Shown: positions 50,825 through 61,481 of the stretch, in pieces
Numbering within the stretch: the first letter of the stretch is position 1
How the letters are laid out: every line of letters begins with the position of its first letter
Made by a program: the position numbers and the translations under genes
The notes under the pieces: generated by a model
The model's input: the letters and a program-made list of their open reading frames with translations, nothing else
Databases searched by the model: none
Told to the model about the DNA's origin: nothing
Source: Macrobrachium rosenbergii
Lineage: Eukaryota; Arthropoda; Malacostraca; Decapoda; Palaemonidae
NCBI RefSeq assembly: GCF_040412425.1
Contig: NC_089749.1
Location: forward strand, 37,718,070-37,782,069
Direction of reading: 5' to 3'
Length of the DNA stretch: 64,000 nt

Positions 50825-53513
50825 GAGTTTTTATCTTGTATTTTATTTGCTGACCTGCACATTTTGGTCTCTCTTTCTAGGGAAACTGAATTCTTCCCTG
50901 CTCCATGCAGGAAGTTCACTCATATTCTGTTCTTGCAGGGGTACTGCTTACATTTCTCGGGAGAGACAGCAAACCTCCCAGTCTCCAATGATGAGGGTGA
51001 GGTGGCTGATGAAAAGGCTTGGCACTATCCCTTTTGTTATGAACACGGATACTTAATTCTCCATTGTCAGTTAGTGTAACTGACAAAACTACATTCTGGC
51101 CCCTTCTTTCCTCAATACATTGAATTAGGACAACAGTTATCCTAGTTTAATAATTTTTTCCAGTTTTGCATAAGCCTGATCCTGCAGGGCAGTTTCTAAC
51201 CAACAATCAGACATAAAGCCCAACTTCCTCACTGTTTCTACATGACTGTGTATTTGATACCTACTTATCAGAATTCTAGAAACGTTGTTCACCTGCATCT
51301 GGAAGTAAATGAAGTGAAAGCCAAATACGGCTCTCATTTGCTGGTAGTTTTCCCTTGAACTAGGGTCATGTTGTTGTTGTGAAGGCAGGTAAGGTTTTTC
51401 TCAGTTTTTCTGATACTTAGTAACACCATCACTTTCTACTGCAAGGAAGGCTTAAGAGTGGCATTCATCATAATAAAGTAGTGTTCTTGTCATGCTTGCA
51501 TCAGAGGGAGTATCATGTTCAACTTGATCATTTCTACTTGTGCTTTAATCACTCATTCTCACCTTAGTACTGTTGTTGCATTAGTCTGAACTCCATGGCA
51601 AATTGCAGTTACTCGGTTGATGCCAGAGTTAAACTTCTGAATTGTTCCAGACTGGCACAGAGGTTGTAGCTGTTTTCAGCATGGGTTCTTCCCTTGAGAT
51701 TATATTATCATGAGCCCCTTCATGGTTTGGATCATTGATTGTACCAATACAATCTCAGCACTTGCATGCAGAAATCCTTGTGAGTGTTATCACAACTTTG
51801 TAAATGACAATTCTGTAGCAGAATTAAGTGGGGTGTAAGATCCAGTTGTGAACAAAATTGTAGTAACTTATCATGACTGGGTCAGTATTGTCAGGTATGA
51901 AATATCAATAGCATGGAGTTCTACATGGAAGTGCTCTTTATATCAAGAATTATTCCTGAAGGCTTAATTTATATCTATTTATTGACCTCTTCTACTTAGT
52001 CAAGGGTGTCAAAAGCTGAGTGATGGCTTCAACTCTCTATAAATAAAATTGTAAAATGGGTAGGAATGCTTGACTTAAGCTCTCAACAACAAAAACTGTA
52101 GTTATCACTTTTTTCATATAAGAAGCACACACCCACATCAAGACTTATTTTTAAATATACAAAGAATTCCTGCGGACTGAGACTAGACTATTTAGATTAT
52201 CGTTTGAAAAAGATTCTCCTGGTCTTCTCAATTGGCTGATTTGCAGGTCAAGTGCACAAAGTTCCTGACTACGATAAAAGTTCTCTCCAAAACCAACTGT
52301 GGTCCTGTCACAACATCTTCTAGGGCTGTATAAGTGAATGATCCTCCCGAAGATGACATACAAAATGCCTACCTGTTTCTCCTCTCATAGACCTGGAGCA
52401 CTGACTGCAATCCATGGCGCCGGAGTCTGGATAGTCATGGGAACCATCAAGTCTTTCTTAGATGAGAGTATGTTGGTCGATGCTGGTAAGCTCTCTCAAT
52501 CTGCATTTCCAGTCTTTCTTGACTTGAAATTGGATGCGAATCCAGAGTTCTCAGGCTCTTAACTGTGGATTTGCAATCCACTTCTACCTACTTAACGCTT
52601 CCATAATTGTATCTTATCTCTTTTAGGTTGTACACCATAAGATAACCTCATTATAAATTAACTTATTCTGTCCTTTAGCCAAAGCCTTGCAACCAGGTAA
52701 AGTTTATCTCCAGATCCAGTGTTAAAAGATCAACATGGATGTGAAATCTGAGTTTTTGTCTAGAAACAAAGCTATGAGCAGCATTACCCATTCCCAAAAA
52801 GGATTCAAGAGCAACTGCTAATCAAGAAAGGAGGACACTCAGTGCACACGCAGACAGAGACACTGAGACTAACAATGGTATGCACAGGAGAAAGGTAGAG
52901 ACCAGCAGCAGACCCTGGACTGGAGTTGATGGAAAGAATAAAAGTGCCTACAAGCACCAAACTTCCCAAAACTTTAGATAACTGAACAGAGATGGTAAAG
53001 AACATTGACACAGAGTTCCCCACTAGCTTACGGAGTGGATGCATCTCTTTCTTTTGCAAATACCCCTTCACTTCTGTTTCACATTTACTTTCTCCTTCTC
53101 GACTTATGATCTCCTTTATTTTCTTTTTAATCTCCTTGCACGCTCTCTCCCTTTCTCTTTTTTAATCCTTCACTTGTCCTTTTTTCTCCTCTTTCTCATG
53201 TTTCCTTTTCGTTCCCTTTTAATTTCCTTTGTCATGTCTGCATTTCGAAAACTAAAGTTGTAAAACTATTTTTCGGTCATGTTGGAAAAGAATGGAAATG
53301 AGGCTTTGCTACTGCGAAAAGGAATTTGGTATAGTCATAAAGAGGACTTCAGCAGATGACTCAGATGGGACTGCTTTTATCAAAAGGCAGACTGTACAGT
53401 ACAAGCCAAGTTTATGTCAACTATAAGACTATGCATAAAAACTAATGATAATTGGAAGTATTGATATGAACATTTGGTTGGGAAAAAAGCTCTCTATCTC
53501 GAGAGTTCATAAA
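50823..53513. other. Anonymous sequence, no gene seen
   Basis: 2.7 kb with only short open frames (for example 52338-52562, 52805-53071 minus). A CT-rich tract lies at 53080-53225. No splice-flanked exon or transposon motif that I can support. Confidence 0.4.
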
Positions 53514-53715
53514 TGTTCTAAAGGGTCCACAATAATATAACTACCGTTGTCAACGATCTTTAGTGACTTTTTATTTTGATTTTAAAGTTTACCTCTGTAC
53601 ATTACATGTAAAATTCCTCATTGTGACTGAAGATGAACCCAAAGTAGGGTTCGAAAGCTTTTAAAAATTTTACACGAGCCTTAAACAGTTATATTATTGT
53701 GGACCCTTTAGAACA
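53514..53715. mobile_element. 202-bp MITE-like element with 29-bp perfect inverted repeats
   Basis: Perfect terminal inverted repeats at 53514-53542 and 53687-53715, starting TGTTCTAAAGGGTCC. No target duplication is obvious. The interior has a hammerhead-like core, CTGAAGA (53627-53633), a 6-bp stem GAACCC/GGGTTC (635-640, 647-652 of this kilobase), then GAAA (53653-53656), and a 9-bp outer stem TGTAAAATT/AATTTTACA (53607-53615, 53666-53674). It may derive from a Penelope-like or retrozyme-type element. Confidence 0.65.
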
Positions 53716-54340
53716 ATCACGAACATGATTATTATGCGTTTGAAAGTATATTAACGCAAATGTAAACATTGAAATCTGTTTGTTCCCTTATCTCTTGCTA
53801 TTCTTACTCCTAAACTGACTCCAGTGGCCTTACTCTTCGGCAGTTTCAGACTCCTTACTGTCCCTGAGAGAAATTCAAACTATGTTTCAGATCAGTCAAG
53901 CTCTAAAACTCAGAAAGACTAACGTTCCCCCTCTGTTCCCTTCGTCTTCCAAATCACTAGACCCTGTTGCGAATTTCATCCGTATTTATTCGCATATTTC
54001 GGCCTGTATTTTCGACCAAAGGTATTGGCTCCTACATCTTTTTGAGAAACAACTGCATTGCCTTTCTAAAAGTTCACGTATGACATCATTCCTCTTGGAG
54101 AAACTACTTCCCGAGGCCGATGGTCTTTTCGTAAGGCGATGCTGTCCATTCTCCCATAATATAAACAATGGGTCCCTCGTGTTACTATGACTTTTCCCCC
54201 CAGTGCTAAGAGACAATGTTTCCATAATAACATAATCAGAATTGTAACAACACTATCATATTGACCATCAGAGACTTACAAAACGAATATGAAAATGACA
54301 TCAATCCATTTGCCGAAAATTGCTGTATTAGGGGGCAGTG
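53716..54340. other. Anonymous sequence, no gene seen
   Basis: A 102-codon frame at 53882-54190 has no family features. Nothing else recognised. Confidence 0.4.
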
Positions 54341-54554
54341 CGACCAATCACAATTGTCACGGGAATCGCCTTTAATTCTCATTGGTCAAGGGCTGTCCAG
54401 TTAGCCAATTCTCGTTCGGCCACGGGCCGTAAAACGGCTGGAAATAAGAATAGCTGTCTCCGATAAATAGTAGTCACATTTGCGTTCGAACGAATACTGA
54501 GAATATTGAAATGCCCTTCAACAAATACCTAACAAAGTCATTTATGCCGTAAGT
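54341..54554 (+). promoter_or_regulatory. Weak candidate host promoter and short first exon
   Basis: Three CCAAT-type boxes (CCAAT 54344-54348, ATTGG 54381-54385, CCAAT 54405-54409), a TATA-like GATAAATAG at 54462-54470, an ATG at 54511 with G at -3, and 38 coding bases ending at a consensus splice donor GTAAGT (54549-54554). Spacing from the TATA-like site to the ATG leaves room for a short leader. No downstream exon was identified, so this could be chance. Confidence 0.22.
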
Positions 54555-55740
54555 ATTGTTATATAGATCCTCTGTAAGTTGCAGTAAGATGAATGAATAT
54601 TGTCGTGCATAATCCAATCAAAACATTCTTCTCCGAATGCAAAGCCAGAGTCAGACTCATCTTTCGACCAACATAATGGGCGCAGAGCCGTCTGGGAGTT
54701 GGAGGGGACTACTAATCCTCTCAGCGGACGAATGAGGCCTTGCATACAGACTGACTGAGAGACAGACAAACGGACAGTATCCTCGCCGGTTGTGCAGGCC
54801 CTTTCCCAATTGCCTTACTCTCGTCTTTAGTCAGTACACGACTACACGGACGCCGAAAGAACTCTCCTGAGCATTCTGAACCATAACTCTTGAAGTATCA
54901 ACGAATCTGTCTGAAATATTAACCAATGAAAGACTAAAGGCAATTACTTCGAACCCAGGGTCAACTTATTTGACATATCTTGCAGCCTGTTACACTACGT
55001 GTGCATGTTGAATATCATATCCTGCAATACTGATTAATTGGGCAACTGAATAATTCACGTTTCCACTTTTTTTTCTTGGTACACTGAACATGAGTAGAGA
55101 TTTGAACAATTGTTTATAGCGACACGTGTAAGATGTAAGTTAATTACTATTGAAACTTACTTCACTTAGAAATATTTAATACCATTTCTCAACACAACAC
55201 CGCCATCAGTTTTTATGTTAGATTTGGTTTGGTGATATATCCAGATCATCCTCAGAACCATCTAGTATCTCACTTGTACAGTATATGTCAATCAACAAAA
55301 ACAAGGGAGGGGCCACGCTTTCCGTCTGTCATCCTGTCACTTGCCTTATAATTCTAGCTGCCAGCTGTAGCCATATGAAACATCATATGTTGATAATAAA
55401 TTGTAAGCTTTTGTGTCGGCTTAATAATACCACAAATATTTTGATGCAATTTTGTATTTCCTTTTATTTAAAATATTTTATTTACATAACTACAGAGAAA
55501 ACAATAATGTATAGCCTAACTGGGTAATTTAATATTATTCAAATTAAAGAAATGTTCATTCACTGACATTGACCTGCAGAGTAGACCTACGAAACAAAAT
55601 GCCCACACGTGAAAAAGAAACAAAGAGGTGATCAATAAAGGTGATTGAAAAAAAATATAAGCATTTGACTACAAATCTACCATGCGAGTCAGAAAACGAA
55701 GGCAAATTTGCAAGGCGTTACGAGAAGAGTAAGTTGGCAG
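54555..55740. other. Anonymous sequence, no gene seen
   Basis: If the candidate exon is real this would be intron. No coding or repeat signature recognised. Confidence 0.35.
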
Positions 55741-55775
55741 CGCCTTTCAAACTTCTGAGCATCAACATCAGTAAT

Positions 55776-56130
55776 AGGTCGGGTACCGCGTCCTGGGAAC
55801 AACGTGGCGCCTCGACAGGACTTTCACAACAAGACGGAATACTTTTTCCATCTGAGCGAACATCAACATCAACCTCCACTTATTCCGTCTTGGTCAGGGT
55901 ACCGCGTCCTTGCTCTACACAGCTAACAGGAACAACAGTGGCGCCTCGAGCCTCCACAGGACTTGAATGGAGCCTCCACTTATTCCGTCTTGCTCTACAC
56001 AGCGAACAGCCTCCACTTATTCCGTCTTGCTCTGCACAGCGAACAGTTCTCTGCTCTACACAGCTAACACAACACAGAATTCTGTCTTGGAATACTTATT
56101 CCGTCTTGCTCTACACAGCGAACAGCACCC
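55776..56130. repeat. Irregular tandem repeat (minisatellite-like)
   Basis: Units built around CTCCACTTATTCCGTCTTG and CTCTACACAGCGAACAG recur at about 55873, 55973, 56010 and 56093. Two of them are an exact 37 bp apart. A longer block with GGTACCGCGTCC and GTGGCGCCTCGA occurs at 55781-55818 and 55898-55950. A 255-codon frame runs through (55641-56408) but its repeats and Ser/Thr bias look like a by-product of the DNA repeat. Confidence 0.75.
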
Positions 56131-56659
56131 ACTATAACAGCTCTCGAGGAAGAGGCACTGAACGTGCTCATGGGAGTTCCTTATCTAAGAAGAGCTGTTG
56201 TGAGATGTTTAAAAAGGATATCTCTTCAGTTATAATTCAAATCCTGCTAGAGACTGCAACTTGCAGCAATCTCATCTCAAGAGCTGAAGACCATCGAATA
56301 CTGCCGATATCCAGACAGGAAAACATTATTCCAATAAAGATACAGCGGAAGTTACAATGCTGTAGTTTTCATTTCTTTTCTTTAATTAGGCTATATGTAC
56401 TTCTTTGACAATAATTCTAACGATGATCATTACAGACATATTGTATGTACAGTACTCAGTAGTAAAATGCTTACTTAAATACTTTGTTTCATTTTAAATC
56501 GTTCTTGTTACGAGGGTACTTTACTTCATTGCTGCCTGACTTAAAATAAATAGATCTATTGGGAGAGGCTTTAGCCGTTCCCTTCATTTCTTTCCTTATA
56601 GAGGTTGCCAGCAAGCCTGGACTAGAGGAGGCCAACAGAGCAAGGGCCCAAGGCGTTCG
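56131..56659. other. Anonymous sequence, no gene seen
   Basis: Nothing recognised apart from the end of the long repeat-driven open frame. Confidence 0.35.
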
Positions 56660-56863
56660 GGTCGTTTCGGCCGTAAGTCATTTAGGCCATAAGCACGTTT
56701 ACGTGCAAAATGGGCGCCGTGTTTAGTACCAGCCCCTTGGGAATGTACGTAAAACATAAAATAATACTGGTAAATACCATAAACAAAACGGTAAATACCA
56801 TAAACATAACATCTTACATTGTTTTGGATGTTACGGCCTAAGTGACTTACGGCCGAAACGACC
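56660..56863. mobile_element. 204-bp MITE-like element, 33-bp inverted termini
   Basis: Arms at 56660-56692 and 56831-56863 match at 31 of 33 positions and start GGTCGTTTCGGCCGTAAG. The interior is short, with two copies of GGTAAATACCATAAAC. The sequence GGGCCCA(A)GG occurs on both outer sides (56645, 56871) but not at a clean distance, so no target duplication is claimed. Confidence 0.65.
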
Positions 56864-57509
56864 AGGACCGGGCCCAGGCACCCCCTCACTAGAAAGGGCT
56901 CCCCACCCTGGGCTCAATTTTAATAAAAGCTTACTTCAAATATGCTTAATCTCGCCTTATTAAAGGTAGTAATGATGAAGTTAACACGTGTGACGTCCCT
57001 GCCTAGACGAATTAGGGTAGAAGAGACTTGTTAGCCTTGGCAGGCAACTCAGAATTCTAAGAGAAGGACACTCCTTAATCAAACCAGCGGGTGGAGGGGA
57101 CCCTTTAGATTTGGTAGGCAACTTTTCTAAGAGATGCTACTCTGAATACAAATCTTGTTCGCCAACCTTGGACTGTGCCATAGCCATTGTACTGTGGCGT
57201 TCCACGGTCTTGAATTTGAGTTCCCTTGCTTGAGGGTAAATTAGGCATTTTTCCCCTTTTTGTTCAACTTCCTGTTTTTTCGAAAAGTGTTTTTCTCAGG
57301 AAAGATGCTTGGTGTATATTCTTCTTTACCTCATCTTTTCCTTCATAGCTTTGTATAATTTCTATATCCATCTTGGCTGCCTTCCCGCCGCCCTCCCCCC
57401 CCGCCGTTGTTGTGACAGACCTGGCGGGTTTCTTATTTGCTTTCAAAGATGACCCGGCTCCACCTTGTCGACCAGTTGCTTACGACGCTTTTTAGTTTTC
57501 TTTAAAAGA
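56864..57509. other. Anonymous sequence, no gene seen
   Basis: GC-richer start (CACCCCCTCACTAG) that may be part of an older repeat. Otherwise nothing recognised. Confidence 0.35.
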
Positions 57510-57855
57510 ATACTATTGTGTTGGCTTTGTTTGTCCGTCCGCCCTCAGATCTTAAAAACTACTGAGGGTAGAGGGCTACAAATTGGTATGTTGATCATCC
57601 ACCCTCCAGTCATCAAACATACCAAATTGCAGCCCTCTAGTCTCAGTAGTTTTTTTAATTTTATTTAAGGTTAAAGTTAGCCATAATCGTGCTTCTGGCA
57701 ACGATATAGGGCAGGCAACCACCGGGCCGTAGTTAAAGTTTCATGGGCCGCGGCTCATACATCATTATACCGAAACTACCGTAAGATAGATCTATTTTCG
57801 GTGGGCTTGATTATAAGCTGTACCGAGTTTCTTCGGCGCATTTTTTACTTGTTTT
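57510..57855 (+). repeat. Dispersed decapod-type repeat with long hairpin
   Basis: Contains GTCCGTCCGCCCTCAGATC, then a long stem-loop (57554-57595 with 57612-57654, starting AAAAACTACTGAGG), then TTAAAGTTAGCCATAATCG, GGGCCGCGGCTCATAC and TTCTTCGGCGCATTTTTTACTTG. I recall the whole sequence as one of the commonest repeats in decapod genomes. It has no coding capacity and directly precedes the LINE at 57860. Confidence 0.75.
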
Positions 57856-57979
57856 TTAACGACATATGGTCAGCCTTATTTGTCCTTTTAATAAAATTAT
57901 TGTAAATAGCATAAATACTTTTGTTGTTGATTTAATTGTTTGTTGTTCTGTTGATTTTTACTATGTTGCTGTTGTTATG

Positions 57980-58695
57980 AATATACTTATCAGCTTTGCT
58001 TCTAATTTTATGTTGTTGATTTTAATTCTTTCGGGAAAGCCGAACCCTGCGCCTGCTACTCATTACTGTAAGAAATATTGTGGAGCACGTTACTCAAATA
58101 TTCGAGGCTTAAGGTCAAATTTTCTTGATCTCCAGAGTTGTGCCCATGAAGTTGTGCCCATGAATACGATTTGATGTTTTTATCTGAGACACTTGTAAGT
58201 AGTAACTAGTCCAAGGTTGAGTTTTTAATCAGTGGTTTGATGGCCCTGACTTTATTTATCGTCGTAAAATCCCACAAAGACAAGTTATGGCTGTGTGCAC
58301 TAAGTCTAGATGGTGTGTTTATCATCAGAAAAACTTGGAGTGTAGCTACCATGAAGTTCTTTGTTTTAAGATTTTCAGTAAGCTCTACAATGTTTACATA
58401 CTTGCTGTTGACCGCAATCCAAATATTGATGAGTCCACACATGACTGTCTCTTGGAGAGGATTAGTATGGCTCAGTCACAGGATTCAAAAGCATCATTCG
58501 TTGTTTATGGAGATTTCATTGCAAAGCACACTAAATGGCTTAATTCAAGCTCCACAGATCAACAATTTTGTCCTGGTAATAGATTGGACCCCATATTCAC
58601 AGATGTTCCAGCTATTGTTAAGTCCAAGGTCTGTGAGTATAGAGGCAATTCTGACCATTGCGCCATTGAGATGGAAATTTCTGTCAATTAGTATA
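57980..58695 (+). pseudogene. LINE endonuclease domain
   Basis: ARYSNIRGLRSNFLDLQS opens the domain (58085-58140). VYILAVDRNPNIDES, then YGDFIAKHTKWLN (58505-58545), the GDFNAHH motif with N changed to I, GNRLDPIFTDVP, and SDHCAIEME with the catalytic SDH (about 58645-58670). Nicks target DNA in this family; the N-to-I change would impair it. Frames change near 58290. Confidence 0.8.
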
Positions 58696-59469
58696 TTCCT
58701 CATGCCACCACTTGAAAAACAGTCTGGATGAAATCTAGTCACTTGGGATCGCATGATTGGAGCTTGTCAGGCACTTAATATTTCAGATGTTATATCAGAT
58801 CCAGATCCTAAGAAGTCAAATGAAACTTTGATGGCTATTCAAGTAAGTTAGGTCCCTAGGAAGGCCATCAAGTTCAGGACAAATGACCAGCCATGATTTG
58901 ATGACACATGTAGATGAGCCTACTACCAAGAGACTAAATTCAGCACATGGAGACGAAATCATTCATATGAAAATTACACCATTTTTGTTGAACTTTGTCG
59001 AGTTGCAAATAGAATTTACCCTATATCTGATAGGAATTACAATAATTCCTTAAAGAGGAAACTTGAAGGAATTACTCAGCCTCATCTGTGGTGGACCAAA
59101 TTTGCATCATCTAACTTTGGTCAGGCTTGTCTTTCACTCCACCACTATTAACAGGTGATGGCAGATTGGTTACGGGATCTAAGGAAAAGGCTGAACTGCT
59201 TCATCGACCTTTTGAAGCTAAGCAGTCAGCTGAGAATGTCCCTCTCCCTGATACTTGTCATCCTTAACCTATTCTCACACAATTTGCACTTCACTCTAGA
59301 GAAGTTAAGAAAATTCTTGATAACCAAGATAGCTGGGGTGGAGAAGATCCTGATGGTTTCTTCCCCTTGTTTTGTTTAAAAAGGTTTCTAGAGTGTTGTC
59401 TCCCAAGATTAGTAGATTCTATAGATTTTTGTGTTAGCATTGTACCTTTGCAGATGAGTGCAAGCTTAG

Positions 59470-60560
59470 TAATACAGTGACTGTTCCTAAGAGTGGGATA
59501 TCTGCAGACTGCAATAACTACAGGCCAATTCCTATTCTCCCTGTGCTTTCCAAAGCCGCAGAAAAACGTATTTTTAAGCCACTAGATAAGTATATGGAAT
59601 CTAAAGGATTGTTACCTGATGGTCATTATGCATATAGGAAGCAGTTAGGTACCTGCGATGCTCTTTTGGATTTGACATGCCATTTTCAAGAGAACCTCGA
59701 TAAAGGTTTTGAGTGTAGAGTAATTCAAATAGATTTTACGACTGCTTTCGACTAGTAAAAATTTTAGAATCTTGGAGAGGGTGGATATATTTTAGGATAA
59801 CTTCAAGATTTCCTTACAGGTAGGCAGCAGCGAGTTGCTGTTGATGGAATCTTGAGTGAATCACGTCCTGTTGTGTCTTGAGTTCCACAGGGTAGTGTTC
59901 TTGGTCCACTGTCATTTTGAGTGTATACAAGTGAAATGGTTGTTGGCCTGGAAAACGAGATTGTTCAAAATTCCAATGATGCAATACTTGTGGGTGTAAT
60001 AAAATCTCCACTTATGAGAAATGAAGCTGTCCTTAGTCTCAGTCGTGACAAGGAGTGTATTAGTGAATGGTGTAGTAAGTGGGATATGAGGTCGAAGTAC
60101 ATTAAAACAAAAACACCAATGATTAGTAGATCTTGAACAGATTTTTCGCCCCATACTCCCCTTCAAGTGGCTGGGACTCTGCTGAATGAGTCTGAAGCTT
60201 TAACTATACTTGATGTAACTTTTGAATTTCATCTTACTTTTGAGAAACATTTAATAAAAGTGTCAGCAAATGCTGCATGGAAATTACATATTGTACGTAA
60301 GGCCTCATATACTTATAACGGTGATAAAATCAATGTAACCTGTTTTAGGTCATTTGTCCTTCCTTTACTAGAATACTGTTCTCCGGTGTGGATGTCTGCT
60401 TCTGCCAGAGATTTATCTCTTTTAGATAGAGTGGTTAATGGTGGTAGGTTTCTGTTCCCTAACATTAGCAGCTATGACTTGGACCATCGACGAATAGTCT
60501 CTTGTTCCTTACCTTTTCATAAGTTGTATATCAACAGAGAACTTTCACACATTCACAATT
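59470..60560 (+). pseudogene. LINE reverse transcriptase
   Basis: CNNYRPIPILPVLSKAAEK and LPDGHYAYRKQLGTCDALL, VIQIDFTTAFD with the first catalytic Asp and a stop right after (59755), then VPQGSVLGPL (about 59885-59915). The usual YADD box reads SNDA (about 59972-59985), losing one catalytic Asp. The thumb follows: CISEWCSKWDMRSKYIKTK, TILDVTFEFHLTFEKHL, and FVLPLLEYCSPVWMSASARDL (60167-60562), in several frames. Confidence 0.85.
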
Positions 60561-60830
60561 GATCCCTGATCCTCTTTTCTGCCGAGAGCAACAAGATTTG
60601 CTGAACAGCAGCACAATTGTGCAGCAAATGTGCCTCGCTGTCGAACTTCTCAGTTCCAGAGGTCTTTTATTTGTCTTACCGTTGGACTATGGAACAGTCT
60701 CGAAAGAGTTGTTGTGCAAGTGGAACTTCAAAAGTTCAAACGCAGATGCAACGCATTATTACCTTAAAACAATTCTCTTTTTATCTTAATAATTTACTTA
60801 CATTTTCATGTGTTTATCTATTAATTTGTT

Positions 60831-61160
60831 AATTTATTTGTTCTTTTCATAACTCATCTCTTCTTTCTATTGTTACTGTTACTTCTTTCAAATGAACACT
60901 ATATTCTTCGGAAGTTTGATTTCAGGTCAATGGCCGCTGTAGGATTTGTGTCATATGAATCTTCTGAATAATAATAGTAATAATAATATCGGATAATGGA
61001 ATACACACTCAAGTTCGACAGCGCAGTATTCGCTTACGTCCTCTGGCTATGGTGAGGCAAACAAGCACAGCTTCAGACGACTTACAGCACCGTCTAGAGC
61101 GGCAAAGAAATTTCTCTGTTTATCCCAACGATCAAGAAATTTTATTTCCCGACGATATCA
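60831..61160. other. Short stretch between LINE and hAT remnant
   Basis: A TAA/TAG-rich run at 60967-60990 may be a decayed LINE tail. No other feature. Confidence 0.4.
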
Positions 61161-61164
61161 TCAG

Positions 61165-61481
61165 TTTGCTGCTTCTTCGAATGTCTATGCTGATGAAGAG
61201 CTGAATGACATTAGCAGTGGGCTTTTTTCTGTACAAACGCTCCCACGATAAGAATGTGCTTGATATTTTCTCCAAAGTGGGAGTTGCCATGAGAATGTAC
61301 CTGTTGCAATGGTGATCAACTGCAGCGGTGAACATTCATTTTCCAAGTTGAAATTGATTGAGATTCGCAGACGAACAAGCATGACACAGGTGCGACTTGT
61401 GAATTTGACAATCACGAGCACTAAGTCTGACGCCCTACGCTCATTGCTTTTAGAGGATAAAATAAGGGAATTTGCCATTTG
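61165..61481 (+). pseudogene. hAT transposase C-terminal (dimerisation) remnant
   Basis: SHDKNVLDIFSKVGVAMRMYL in one frame and, after a frameshift near 61300, PVAMVINCSGEHSFSKLKLIE, SMTQVRLVNLTI and IREFA before a TGA. It follows the hAT C-terminal pattern LPV.....ER.FSKLKLIK..LRS.M.Q.RL..L: the FSKLKLI core is intact and E-R reads E-H. Only the last ~100 residues of a ~600-residue transposase remain. Too distant from the hAT-like ends at 45117-46848 to link the two. Confidence 0.78.

Larger units (their letters stand above)
57860..60830 (+). mobile_element. Degraded LINE (non-LTR retrotransposon), endonuclease plus RT
   Basis: Endonuclease and reverse transcriptase domains in LINE order, no LTRs. 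An SGKPNPAP block near the start recalls the SGDVEPNPGP found at the ORF2 start of many LINEs. Sequence style (YSNIRGL, PVLSKAAEK, VPQGSVLGPL, LEYCSPVW) is jockey/CR1-like; I leave the clade open. It is distinct from the RTE-like LINE at 36-48 kb. Frameshifts and stops are frequent. Confidence 0.85.

Noticed and set aside
53039..53263. Phe/Leu-rich frame as a membrane protein
   Set aside because: Product of a CT-rich tract; no start context, splice site or homologous look.
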